Assembly (NCBI RefSeq): GCF_028372415.1
Contig: NC_092875.1
Location: 55,841,228-55,905,227 of the forward strand
Direction: 5' to 3'
Length of the DNA stretch: 64,000 nucleotides
DNA from: Notamacropus eugenii
Lineage: Eukaryota > Chordata > Mammalia > Diprotodontia > Macropodidae
The notes beneath the pieces were generated by a model. The model worked only from the letters and a program-made list of their open reading frames with translations. It was not told the DNA's origin and made no database searches. This document shows positions 44,501-53,690 of the stretch, piece after piece; position 1 is the first letter of the stretch, and each line of letters starts with the position of its first letter. The translations under genes and the position numbers were made by a program.

Positions 44501-47500
44501 TAACATCCCCAAGGAGTAGTTATAGATCCTCTGCTCAAAGACATCCAGTGTCTGGCTTCAGACACTTCCTAGTTCTGTGACCTTAGGCAAGTCACTTAAC
44601 CTCTGCCTCAGTTTTCTCATGTATAAAATGGGGATAATAATCTCACTTACCTCCCAAGGTGGTTGTGAGAATCAAATGGGATATTTGTAAAGTGCTCAGC
44701 ACAGTGACTGGTATTTAGTAGGTGCTTAATGAATGCTGGCTTCCTTCCATCCTCCACTGTGGGTCCCCAAACTGACCACACAGTACTCCAGATATGGTCT
44801 GATCAGGGCAGAGCACAGTAGGACTTTCACTTCCTGTTTCTTCTGGAGCTATGCCTCTCTTAATGGAGCTCAAGATCATATGAACTTGTGGCCCTGGGGG
44901 GGTGAGGGTAGGGAGGCTGCCATGTCACACTGTTGCCTTCAGGAATTTGGTAGCTTATAAAAAGAGGAATTAGACCATATGTCCTCCTCCTCCAATCCCT
45001 CTCTCCCCTGACTCACCAAAGTCAATGGTAGGTCAGTCAGTCAATAAGCATTTATTAAACAGCAGCTATACATCCGGCATGGCTAAGCAGACAAGGAATA
45101 GTGACATAAAGGTCACCTGTATTTCCATGGCAAACCTGCCTTTGGTATAGGGGATGTTAGGGCTAATGGGGGCTCTGGGCTAATGAACAGAAGTGCCCCC
45201 ATGAGGTAGGGGTTATCTGTGAATGTCTATGTTACATTGAGACTTTGGATTGGTAATATTTGCTACGATCAGTGTGATGTAACAGAAACAGGCCCAGAGT
45301 CAGAAAACCTTGGTTCTAGCCCTTAGTCTGTCATTCATTTATTCAGCAAACATTTATTAAATATCTACTATGTGCAAGGTTCTGAGTTAGGTGCTAGGGA
45401 GGTAAACAGGAAAAGAAAAATGCCACAGTCCCTAACTTCAGGGGCCTTATGTTCTAATGGGAACACAGTATGGACAGGAACACATATGATACAAGGGGAA
45501 ATGCTGATAATAAAGGACATATCCAGACAGATCACTCTAGGAGTATGAGGTTTGAGAGAGCACTTTTAGCTGAGGATCTGGGAAGGCTACATGGAGGATC
45601 TGGCCCTTGAGCCGAGGCTTGAAGCAAAAGTAGAGATATAAAAGATGAGGAAGGAAGGTATTCTCAGGCTGGAGCATGAACAGAGGCAGAAAGGAAAGAG
45701 GTAAGGAGAAAAAAAAAGAAGGGTGGAGGGAGAGAAAGAAGGAAGGAAGAAAGAGGAAAGAAGGAGGCGGGAAGGAAGAAAGAGGAAGGGGGTAAGGAGA
45801 AAAAAAAAGAGGGGTGGAGGGAGAGAAAGAAGGAAGGAAGAAAGAGGAAGGAAGGAGAAGGGAAGGAAGAAAGAGGAAGGAGGCAGGAAGGAGGGAAGAG
45901 GAAGGAAGCGAGTATGTATTAAGCAATGGTATGTGCCAGACATTGCTAAGCACTTTACAAACATCCCATGTTATATTCAGGGAACAGTTAGAAGGCTGTT
46001 CTGGTTGGAACTAGAAGGCATCAGGGGAAGTGACAGCTGTACACGAGCCTTAAAGGCAGGCTAAGGATTTTGCCCTTTCCCCTTCGAGGGAATAGGGAGC
46101 CTCTGAAGAGTTTTGAGCATCGGGGTGACATGCTTAGAACTGTGCCTTACAGAGATACTTCTGGCATTGTGTGAAGGATAGGCTGGAGAAGAAAAAGATG
46201 AATGCAGGTGACCAGCAGCTGGTAGAGTTCTCCAGGCATGAGGAATGAGGGCCTAAAGGAAAGTCATGGTCACGTGAGTGGAGAAAAGGGACATCAGATG
46301 CTGCAGAAGAGAAATGACAGGTCTGGACAACAGATTGTATACAGGGAGTGGGGAAGGGGACAAGTCAGAGAGAGTTTGTTCAAGTCACCAGACGTTCTTA
46401 AGCCGATGGTGTGTTAGGTGCTGCAATAGAGTTGGGGATTTAAAGACAAAAGTGAAATCTCCCCTGCCCCAAGGAGTTGTATTCTGTCAGCTGTCTAGTC
46501 AGACAACCAGAAAACTAGTGCAGAGGTCAGGAGACAGGACGAGGGCTGGGGAGCCATGAGGTGGGTTTGTGTGCTCCTCCTTCCTCCTTGTCATTGCTGT
46601 GACAGCCCCAGCCTGTGTCCCTTCCCTTCCCCCAACCCCAACTGATCCTCTCTCTGCTTCCTTCCTTCTCCCCCTCTTCCACACTCCCCCAGGTACCACA
46701 ATGGGAGCCTGTTGGACAGAAAGGTCTACAAGTATGACAGCAGCTTGGTGCTCAGGAACTTGGACCTGAATCAGGCAGGCACGTACCACTGCAAAGCCAA
46801 CAGCGATGCTGGGACCATCAGGTCCAATACTGCTGTCCTGACTGTGTTGGGTGAGCATCTCTTGTCCTGTGGGTATTCCCTTCCTCTCGATGTCTGGGCC
46901 TAGAGTCTGAGGTGGCTGGGCAGGAGGGGACAAGACTAGAACTCCCCTAGGAGGAAAGTTTGGGATATAGAAGGGGGACAGAAGGTAGGCATCTGCTGGT
47001 ATTTTTAGGAGAGTTATTGAGAGCTGGACCTGATGTGTTGGGTATTGTGGGCCTACATGAGATCCAGGGACATGGGTTCAATCTTCTGAGAAGAGGCACA
47101 GAAAATTAGGTTATTATTTCCTGGACATGGTTTGAACTTTGGAGCCCAGCTCTGGATTCTGGCCACTTGAATGGAGCCTCCATGCCTGGCCTGGATTGAG
47201 CCCCTTCTCATGGTTCTAGACTCAACTCTGACTCATTTTCTAGGCTGAGTCCCCTTTCTCAAGCCATGGAGCCTAAGCCTGGGCCCAAATAGAACTTTCA
47301 GCCTTAGACCTGAACTGAGTCCATGAATATTGAATGAATCTTCATCTTAGACTGAGTCCTAGCCCCACTCTCAGCTCCAAATTGACCTCCTGACCCCAGA
47401 CTAAACCCCTGACCCTGTTACTGATTTTTCCTCCAGTCCCAGGACAGCAAGGCTGTGATCCTCAACCCCTTGAGCACCTCATCAAGCTACCGGATGACTG

Positions 47501-49829
47501 CCGCCAGGCTCCTTCAGGATCTGCCTACTACAATGTGGGGCTCTGTCCTGATACTCGCTGCCCTGGCCGACCTGGCTCCAACCTTCGGTGTGGGGAGTCT
47601 GGTGACCGCTGTTGTTCTGTGAGCCGTTTAGAGACTCGGGAAATTCAGTGTTCGGGCTACGTCTTGCCTGTGAAGGTGGTGGCCAAGTGTGGGTGTGAGA
47701 AGTGCATGCCTCCCAAGGTGCTGGTGAGGGGCCGAGTTGTGGCTGCTGACACCAAGGAGCCCTTGCGCTTTGCCCAGATCCTCCTGGGGAAGGAGAAAAC
47801 TGGCTTTACTGGCTACCAGGGTGATTTCACCATCGAGGTGCCCCCAGCCACTAAGCGCCTTGTTGTGACCTTCACTGATGGACGCCAGGAATTTGTAGAT
47901 GCGATCAAAGTCTTGCCCTTTGACCCTCGGGGAGGTGGTGTTTACCAGGAGGTGAAGGTCATGCGGAAGAAGGAGCCCATCAGTTTGGACTCTAGTAAAA
48001 GCAATACCATTCCACTGGGTACGGTAGAGGGTATGGACCCCATAGGAGAGATTGTTATGCCAGCTGGTGTCTTCTACTATCCTAATGGAGAGCCCTATAA
48101 TGGGACTGTGCAGGCCAGTATCACTTTCCTGGACCCACGTGATCTTGCCACAGCAGCTGCTGCTTCAAGTGACCTCAACTTTGTGGATGACAATGGGGAA
48201 TTGACCCCATTGCGGACTTACGGCATGTTCTTGGTGGACCTCCGAGCTGCTGGCTCTGGGGAGGAGCTACAGACAGGACCAGTAGAGGTGCGCATGGATG
48301 CCGGGCAAATCCATATGGCAGGGCACGCTGAGGAAATGAAGCTGTGGTCCTTAAATCCAAATACTGGATTATGGGAGAAGGAGAGTAACTTTCGCATGGA
48401 GACAGTTGGGCGCCGGGTCCGGAGGGAGGAGAGGACATTCCTCATAGGAAATGTGGAAATTCGGGAGCGGCGTCTCTTTAATTTAGACGTGCCTGAGCGT
48501 CGACGATGCTTTGTCAAGGTGCGTGCCTACATCAACGACAAGTTTATACCCAGTGAGCAAGTGGAGGGGGTGGTGGTGACCCTGGTCAATTTGGAACCTG
48601 CCCCAGGCTACTCTGCCAACCCCCGTGCCTGGGGCCGCTTTGATAGTACTGTCACGGGCCCGAATGGAGCCTGTCTCCCTGCTTTCTGTGATGCTGATAA
48701 GGCAGATGCCTATACTGCCTATATCACAGCTACCCTGGGGGGTGAGGAGCTGGAGCCTGCACCTTCTAGTCCCCAGCCTCATCCAGGGACTGTGGGTGTG
48801 ACCCAGCCCTACCTGGACAAGTTGGACTATCGTAGGACAGACCACGATGATCCAGCTTTGAAGAAGAATGGTTTCCGGATTAATCTGGCCAAACCCAATC
48901 CCAACAATCTGGATGAGATTCAAGGTCCCATCTACCCCTGGCGGAGCTTGCGTGAGTGTGAGGACGCTCCAGTGACAGCCAATCACTTCCGCTTCTCCAG
49001 GGTGGAGGCAGACAAGTATGAGTACAATGTGGTGCCTTTCCGGGAGAGTGAACTGTCTTCTTGGACTGGTGATTACCTCTCCTGGTGGCCCAACCCCCAA
49101 GAGTTCCGTGCCTGCTTCATTAAGGTCAAGATACAGGGGCCGCAGGACTACATGGTGAGGTCTCACAATGCTGGGGGCAGCCATCCTCGCACCCAGGGCC
49201 AACTCTATGGGCTGCGGGATGCTCGCAGTGTGAGGGACATGGAGCATCCTGGCACCTCGGCAGCCTGTGTAGAGTTCAAGTGTAGTGGAATGCTGTTTGA
49301 TCAGCGCCTGTCAGACCGGACCCTGGTGACCCTGATACCCCAGGGTAGTTGCCGACGGGTAAATGTCAACAGTCTTTTGAGGGAGTACCTGGCCCGCCAC
49401 CCACCAGTGGCCCCAACTGATGACCCCACAGGCTTCTCCATGATAGCGCCTGTAGACCCCTTAGGCCACAACTATGGCATCTACACAGTGACAGACCAGA
49501 ATCCCCGGCTGGCCAAAGAGATTGCCATTGGCCGCTGTTTTGATGGTACCTCAGATGGCTTCTCGAGGGAGATGAAGGCGGATGTGGGCATAGCAGTGAC
49601 CTTCCAGTGTCAGGAACGCCCAGCTGGCCAACGGAGTCTTTTCCAGCGGCTGCTGGACTCTCCCAGGACTGCACTGGAAGATATACGCCGTGAGATGGGA
49701 GGATCTGGACGTAGGAGCCTTTCTCCTTCCTCTACTCGAAGAGTCTCTGGCCGCCGAAGGAGGATGGAAATGCTCCAGGCTGGAGCAGGAACGGAAACCT
49801 TGACCCGTAACCCTGAGGATGCCCCCTGA
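31988..49829 (+). CDS. CILP2: CILP2 (cartilage intermediate layer protein 2), complete coding span
   Basis: Nine exons join without a break into 1252 codons plus stop. Domain order: signal peptide (1-20), mucin-2-like WxxW domain (about 60-146), two TSP type-1 repeats (148-209 and 211-261), a carboxypeptidase-regulatory-like domain (about 285-366), one Ig-C2 domain (367-455), and the long CILP C-terminal region (456-1252). RRVRR at 781-785 is a furin-type site placed as in CILP1, which is cleaved into two chains. The protein is expected to be secreted into cartilage and other extracellular matrix. From memory the human protein is 1156 residues; most of the difference is the extra TSP1 exon and a different C-terminal tail. 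Confidence 0.95.
32502..32576. repeat. (TG)n microsatellite ending in CGCG
   Basis: About 31 TG units followed by 'atgcgcgcgtgg'. Alternating purine-pyrimidine sequence continues across the junction. Confidence 0.95.
32760..33330 (+). repeat. L3/CR1 LINE relic
   Basis: 'atctggaatattgtgttcag' and 'gattcctgccttgggaatgg' are L3 3'-half landmarks. Open frames are destroyed. Confidence 0.65.
34110..34300 (+). repeat. tRNA-derived SINE
   Basis: 'ggccagctaggtggtgaagt', 'ggacagagtgctggggagtc' and 'gagcaagtcagttaaccttt' give a near-complete sense copy. Confidence 0.75.
34610..34915 (+). repeat. tRNA-derived SINE with (ATCACC)n/(TCC)n tail
   Basis: The SINE ends 'tgtaaaatggggataataat' and 'gtgctatgtaaaagctgg'. 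Its tail has expanded into (CATCAC)n and (TCC)n at 34826-34915, which produces the poly-proline and poly-arginine open frames seen on the two strands. Confidence 0.85.
35570..35935 (-). repeat. L3/CR1 LINE fragment, antisense
   Basis: 'gaggttgcttcttggattga' and 'ttgttcctagttctgccctc' are the reversed L3 3' region. Confidence 0.7.
35940..37080 (-). repeat. Antisense L2 pieces with MIR and tRNA-SINE insertions
   Basis: L2 antisense 3' end at 35940-36120. Antisense MIR at 36220-36370. Antisense L2 interior at 36380-36650 and again at 36900-37080, with a sense tRNA-SINE at about 36660-36880 between the two pieces. Confidence 0.65.
37475..37690 (-). repeat. L2 LINE 3' end, antisense
   Basis: 'caaccaataaacatttatta', 'caagcactggggtcagtccc' and 'gaggaaaggcactagaatta' are clear reversed L2. 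Confidence 0.8.
37856..37957 (+). CDS. CILP2: CILP2 exon 2 (basic linker)
   Basis: The acceptor is 'ttcctcacag' and the donor 'gaag|gtgagc', phase 1 to phase 1. It encodes about 34 residues including EALTREHAQGTHLAP and SQRKVAKRAPSPEDHLE, a poorly conserved basic linker before the WxxW domain. The frame with exons 1 and 3 is exact. Confidence 0.85.
37958..38957 (+). other. CILP2: CILP2 intron 2
   Basis: A sense tRNA-SINE (38285-38510) and an antisense MIR (about 38690-38780). The frame is open for about 94 codons before exon 3, but this is read-through of intron sequence. Confidence 0.7.
38958..39230 (+). CDS. CILP2: CILP2 exon 3 (mucin-2 WxxW domain)
   Basis: The acceptor is 'gcctcacag' and the donor 'ctctgg|gtaagt', phase 1 on both sides. 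It encodes the WxxW domain, beginning EWTSWFNVDHPGGDGDF and containing RFYYGERLC, GFWCLNREQP and SCSNYHVRFKCP. The conserved Trp and Cys residues are present. Confidence 0.96.
39231..40027 (+). other. CILP2: CILP2 intron 3
   Basis: It has a TCTTT/TCTC pyrimidine-rich tract at 39655-39860, responsible for the hydrophobic Phe/Leu/Ser-rich open frames. Otherwise unique. Confidence 0.7.
40028..40216 (+). CDS. CILP2: CILP2 exon 4 (first thrombospondin type-1 repeat)
   Basis: The acceptor is 'gttccaccag' and the donor 'tcag|gtgagt', phase 1 to phase 1, 63 codons. It encodes a TSP1 module with the tryptophan ladder WSAWSSWSPC, then STCGVRSRGIQTRQRRC and a C-terminal SEEQKPCPASLC. This symmetrical exon could be gained or lost without a frame change. 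As I recall, human CILP2 has a single TSP1 repeat that corresponds to the next exon. This one looks closer to the TSP1 of CILP1. Confidence 0.9.
40217..41224 (+). other. CILP2: CILP2 intron 4
   Basis: Sense MIR relic (about 40390-40490) and antisense MIR (40780-40930). The rest is unique without a recognised exon. Confidence 0.65.
41225..41380 (+). CDS. CILP2: CILP2 exon 5 (second thrombospondin type-1 repeat)
   Basis: The acceptor is 'tcccctcag' and the donor 'tcag|gtactg', phase 1 to phase 1, 52 codons. It encodes SWSDWGAWGPCSGSCGPG, then RRLRRRRCPG and VEAQKCVRPPC. This is the repeat that matches the single TSP1 of human CILP2. Confidence 0.95.
41381..42514 (+). other. CILP2: CILP2 intron 5
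   Basis: Unique sequence with few recognisable repeats. Several open frames of 60-120 codons on both strands lack domains. Confidence 0.6.
42515..42829 (+). CDS. CILP2: CILP2 exon 6 (carboxypeptidase-regulatory-like domain)
   Basis: The acceptor is 'ctctccag' and the donor 'cctgg|gtaagg', phase 1 to phase 1, 105 codons. A cysteine-rich lead (GCRSNC...CSSCVCQDH) is followed by a beta-sandwich segment GTVVTPAGRPLVGARVTLKG and TTDARGSFRVAGIC, typical of carboxypeptidase regulatory-like folds. A 202-codon minus-strand frame over it is a shadow. Confidence 0.96.
42830..43178 (+). other. CILP2: CILP2 intron 6
   Basis: A short 349-base intron, unique, with nothing recognisable inside. Confidence 0.8.
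43179..43287 (+). CDS. CILP2: CILP2 exon 7 (Ig-C2 domain, first half)
   Basis: The acceptor is 'ctccccag' and the donor 'tactg|gtgagc', phase 1 to phase 2. It encodes KPYLVKQPESRVRETGQ and VMFCCKALGTPVPKKYYW, with the first Ig cysteine and the core tryptophan. Confidence 0.95.
43866..44479 (-). mobile_element. L1-like insertion with perfect 16-bp target duplication
   Basis: The flanking 16-mer 'tctggaaaagaatctt' is identical on the left (43850-43865) and right (44480-44495). The element starts with a T run (antisense tail) and contains 'gttcagccattccccaaatt' and 'agagagctgctataaa'. It is a 5'-truncated copy of about 614 bases inserted into an antisense L3. Confidence 0.85.
44520..44740 (+). 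repeat. tRNA-derived/MIR-like SINE
   Basis: 'cttaggcaagtcacttaacc', 'tataaaatggggataataat' and 'gtatttagtaggtgcttaat' are diagnostic. L3 antisense text resumes on the right. Confidence 0.75.
45330..46500 (-). repeat. L2 LINE, antisense, interrupted
   Basis: 'agcaaacatttattaaatat' and 'ctatgtgcaaggttctgagt' start a reversed L2. 'agggagcctctgaagagttt' and 'catcggggtgacatgcttag' are its interior. A purine tract and a MIR relic (45905-46000) interrupt it. A second 3' end lies at 46385-46490. Confidence 0.7.
45640..45912. repeat. GGAA/GAAA polypurine tract
   Basis: About 270 bases almost wholly purine on the + strand, with an internal approximate duplication of 'ggagaaaaaaaa'-type units near 45705 and 45795. 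It gives the Lys/Arg/Glu-rich and Phe/Leu/Ser-rich frames on the two strands. Confidence 0.9.
46693..46850 (+). CDS. CILP2: CILP2 exon 8 (Ig-C2 domain, second half)
   Basis: The acceptor is 'ctcccccag' and the donor 'ttgg|gtgagc', phase 2 to phase 1. It encodes YHNGSLLDRKVYKY, LRNLDLNQAGTYHCKAN and NTAVLTVL, with the YHC motif of the second Ig cysteine. Confidence 0.96.
46851..47436 (+). other. CILP2: CILP2 intron 8
   Basis: 586 bases of mostly unique sequence, with CT-rich text before the acceptor. Nothing else is recognised. Confidence 0.75.
47437..49829 (+). CDS. CILP2: CILP2 exon 9 (large C-terminal exon)
   Basis: The acceptor is 'ttcctccag', and one base joins the phase-1 donor of exon 8. 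The exon holds 797 residues. It starts with a cysteine-rich segment (VGLCPDTRCPG, RCCSVSRLETREIQC), then RGRVVAADTKEPLRFAQILL (a carboxypeptidase-regulatory-like fold), a RVRR furin-type site around 48414-48425, VRAYINDKFIPSEQVEG, GRFDSTVTGPNGACLPAFCD, EYNVVPFRESELSSWTGDYL and GHNYGIYTVTDQNPRLAKE. All are CILP-family landmarks. The tail after about 49690 is Arg/Ser-rich and poorly conserved. TGA lies at 49827-49829. Minus-strand frames of 87-254 codons here are shadows. Confidence 0.98.
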
Positions 49830-50829
49830 ACCCAAGGAAATTCCTCTTAGCTCCCAACCCAATGATAACACCTGATCCAAAGGAATCCCCCCAAGGATGA
49901 CCCTCCACCCCCACTCCCATCTCTAAGAAACCCCAAATCCTGGAGATACTTCCTCTGATCTTAGGGATATCACCAGGTCCCACCTTTCTTCTACACCCTT
50001 CTCCCAACTCAGTCTCCTCCATGCTCCCCTTCCCTATTTGTTGCTTAGAAAAAGCCTAGATTCCTGTGGAGGGGGCTAGGAGGAAGTGACTTTCTGTACC
50101 TCCTACCCCTACTCCAGCCCAGGAGCAAAAGGGGATTCTTCCATCTTCCATATCTCAGTTTAATTCTTCAGCTACTGAGCTAGGCTTTAACTCCTTCCTG
50201 TCTGGGTTCCAGAAGCTACCCCCAGATGTCAGTAACAGTTACCCCAGTTGCACTCACTGCACTACAGGCCCCTTAGGGTTAGACCTCAGGGTTAGTTTGG
50301 GACAGATCAGGGGAGTGAAGGGGCCAATTGCCAAGAAAAGGAAAACATCCAAGATGGTGTAGGATTGGAGAAAGAGACCTGAAACAGGCCACAGGGACTC
50401 AGCTTCTGTTCCCAGCCTTGCTGACTCATTTGTGTACCCTTGGGGAAGTAACTTTTGCACTAGACAATGCAGGATGGTGTGTTGGAAAGAGACTCCTGGT
50501 ATGGCCCTAAGCAAATCACTTAATTCTGTAGGGATCAGTTTTCTTATCTGTAAAATGGGATGATCTTTAAGATCTTCACCTAGCTCTGAAATTCCTTAGA
50601 TTAGGGGATCAGATGCCCCATCCCTTCTCTATAGTATCAATGTCAAAATTGGGAGAAAAATTGGTCAGTGTTGGGTAGGAATTCAGCCCCATATATAGAG
50701 ACTGGTTCCCATGGGGATCTCTAGCTAGTACCAGGGCTTCTGGGTTCCAGAGCAGTTCTGGACCCATTCTCCTGGCAGTGCCACCCAGTAGCTCATGACC
50801 ATTGGTCCCTGGGCCCCCGATTCCAGTCA

Positions 50830-51420
50830 GTTCAATACACATTGAGTATAGCTGCTGTTTAGGTGGAGTAGAGGAGAGGAGATAAAGTTCAATATGACAG
50901 TCCCTACCTACCCTCATGGATCACATAGTCTGTTAGAGAGGACAAGAAACAAAGGGAATATAATACACAGCATTACTTGATAAGTGTATTATTGAGGGGT
51001 AAGCCAAGTGCTGTATCAGGTGTGGGAGGGTAGGTCAGTACCAACCAGGGAGTTCAAGGAAGTCTCCCTGGAGAAGGTGGCAATTTGGCTGGGCTCTAAT
51101 GGGTGGATAGGAATTCAGCAGGCAGAGACAGAGGAAAGGTATTCCATGCATAGCGAACAGCACAGAATACAGAGTGTGGGTTTTTTTTGGTAGGGGAAAA
51201 AGGAGGGGCCTAGCAGAGAGCTCTCCAGTTTGGCCAGAGTATAGAGTACGTGGAAAGGAAGAATACAAGAAAACTGGAATGATTGAGTGGTACCAGATGG
51301 TAGAGGGCTTCAAATGCCAAGAAAATGAATTTGAACTTAACCCTATAGACCAAAGGGAACCCCTAAAATTGGTAAACAGTAGACTGATGTCACTGAGTAG
51401 GAGAGGATAGGTTTCAACTC
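50830..51420 (-). repeat. L2 LINE, antisense
   Basis: 'agtcagttcaatacacattg', 'gggagttcaaggaagtctcc', 'agagggcttcaaatgccaag' and 'agtagactgatgtcactgag' match reversed L2 in order. Confidence 0.7.
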
Positions 51421-52401
51421 TTGTCCTCCATCTACCCCAACCCAGAGGAGCCCATGTCACTCAGGGGTTCCATATGTCCAGCCTGGTAAACATTTTCCTT
51501 CATAGTCTCCTGGGGTGCCTGTTAGTGGTAGGTGGCTTGGGACCCTACCTCCCCAGGGCAGCATCAGAGGGAGAAGGGATGTGACCTGGGTATCCCTTCC
51601 AGCTAAGGACTGCCTCCTCTGTTTCCCAAGCACCATTTTTGGTTATTAAGGAATCATGCCTTCTATTTCTTTATCCCATTAAGGTTTATAAAGAATTTTT
51701 CCTCTCTATAGCCCAGTGAAGCAGGTAGTATAAGCATTATTATCCCCATTTTACAGATGAGGAAACTGAGGATCAGGGAGATTGTGACTTGCCCAATGTC
51801 ACACTGTTGGAAAGTGACAGTGCTGGGCCCTAGTGCTGGGTTTTCTGATTCTAACAGCCAATACTTTTTCCGTTTCATTCAGTGGTATCTCCCTGTTGTG
51901 GGAGGTCCTGGGGATCTTGACCAGGTGAAGGGATTGGGGTAAGGAGCTGGGGGCCATTGCCTCCACCCCATGAGGCTGGTGCTTTATGGTGCCTATCCCC
52001 TTTCCTCCCCACTACCCTTCCATTGCCTGGTTCCCCAATCATCTCTTCCTGTGGGCTCACCAGCCCCTGCTTCCAACATTCTATCCTGTGGGGTCACTCC
52101 TGGTTACATTAGCTATTACCTCCTGTCCTGTTACATTCCTTGATAAGGCAAAGGCCTTTGCAGGTCTGAACTCTGTCCCTTGTAAGGCTCCCTTCCCTGA
52201 AGACTAGGGGAGGGGTACAGGGAAGGGTTTGATCAGTTTTGGGGGGATTGGAGAGGGAGGTAGAGGGCTAGGTTCAGTCTTGACAACTGATTTTTGAGGC
52301 CTTTGGATTCCCCATTGTGGGACCATAATGTTCATTCATTTGGTGATTGGCGATTCAGAGGGTGGAAATAACTAGGTGCTCATGATTAAAGACGCTTCAT
52401 T

Positions 52402-52407
52402 AATAAA
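52402..52407 (+). promoter_or_regulatory. CILP2: Candidate CILP2 poly(A) signal AATAAA
   Basis: AATAAA preceded by ATTAAA at 52385. A long G/T-rich stretch follows from about 52420 ('ttgttgggatgtttggggat'), a typical downstream element. Confidence 0.5.
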
Positions 52408-52425
52408 CCTGTGACTGAGGGGTCT

Positions 52426-53454
52426 TGTTGGGATGTTTGGGGATGGGTGGTATATAAGGTTGGGTGTGTGTGCAAGTATTATCCCCATTTTATAGATGAG
52501 AAAACTAAGGCTCAAAAGGAAGAAGTGAAACTCATGGTCACACAGCGAGTTTATGAAAAGCTGGGACTCTAAACTAGGTTTCCTGACTGCCATTACCCTA
52601 TGTCCTGGTCTCCTTTGATCCTTGGATGCTTGACCCAACCACCGAACCAGAGATAGCGGATTGAGTCCCATTCCCCCCATCCCCTTTCTGTCCTCCAAAG
52701 CACTTTCTTCTCTGGCCTCCAACGTGGGAGGGGTGTCCAGGCTAAGGGCCCAGCTGGAAACATGGACGGACATAGCCATGTAACTTGGGACCTGCACATA
52801 CCTGCATACCCAATTATCTATTCCTGTAGAAGAGTTCACACAGATCTATAGGCATGTTCCCCCATACATTTCTGTACATATATGTCTGTCTAATAGAGCC
52901 CCTAGCTAGAAACAGAGTTATAACTAAGGATTCTTTTACCTAGAGCAAAAATAATTGGGCGTGGGTGGGAATTGGAGGGGGCCTCAAGGGAGTGTCAGGG
53001 GCAGTCCAAAGGAATGAAGGCAGTACCACAGAGATTCTGATTAAATTGGGTGACAGGACATCTCATTCTCAGAGAGCTTAACCTGATCCCCAAACCTACT
53101 GAGTTGGGGAAATGGTGGGTTCCTAGAGAGGGCTGGAATAGAAAAAGGACTATATGGCTGATATTCCAGGACCAAATAAAGGAGCTGTGTGACACATACT
53201 TGGTGGAGGACTGGTGGATACCAATAGGCACAGGTATAGGGGTCTCTAGACTGCCTTAAAATCAACTCAAGGAAGAAATGGCACCCTTATCTCAAAACAT
53301 GTTAGTCCCCTAGGTCAAAACCCCAATTGCCTCACCCTAGTTACTGAGAGTCAGGAAATAGGGCTTCTAGTCTCCATCTGACACTAAATCAAATGACTTT
53401 CTCAGTGTCTTGGTTTCCCCAACTATAAAATGAGGGGGGCTGAAATAGCTTCTT
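52426..53454. other. Intergenic, MIR relics, no gene
   Basis: Antisense MIR at about 52475-52600 ('tattatccccattttataga'). The minus-strand 155-codon frame at 52372-52839 overlaps it and has no domain. A sense MIR lies at 53330-53450. Confidence 0.45.
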
Positions 53455-53690
53455 AAGTCCTTTTCAGCTCTAAGGTTCTGTGTTCTTTATTCTAGAGCTG
53501 ATATTTTGTATCCTAAGGACCCTCTCTGCCACCAGTTTTGTATGTTTCAGCTTTGATAGTCTAAGGTCTAGCTTCCCTCCTAGCTCTGACATTCTGTGTT
53601 CCAAGGTCTTTTCAAGGTCTGATGTTCCAAAGTCTCCTCTAACTCCAAAGTTCTCTGCTCTAAGACCCTTCAGTCTCAGACATCCCAGTA
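53455..53690. repeat. Array of about 33-bp units (locus C)
   Basis: Five to six diverged copies of the 'agctctgacattctgtgttc' + 'caaggtc' type unit, immediately after a sense MIR. Confidence 0.7.

Larger units (their letters stand above)
43288..46692 (+). other. CILP2: CILP2 intron 7, heavily invaded by repeats
   Basis: Antisense MIR (43310-43450), sense MIR (43580-43760), antisense L3 (about 43770-44960) split by an L1-like insertion (43866-44479) and a SINE (44520-44740), antisense L2 pieces (45030-45100 and 45330-46500), and a GGAA-rich tract at 45640-45912. Confidence 0.8.
49830..52425 (+). other. CILP2: Probable CILP2 3' UTR
   Basis: No AATAAA was noticed soon after the stop. The first clear one is at 52402, so the 3' UTR may be about 2.6 kb. 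It includes a sense MIR (50370-50600), antisense L2 (50830-51420) and antisense MIR (51660-51870). An earlier, non-canonical signal is possible; I recall a shorter UTR in human. Confidence 0.4.

Noticed and set aside
48483..49247. 254-codon minus-strand open frame
   Set aside because: Antisense shadow of CILP2 exon 9, where codon bias keeps the opposite strand open.
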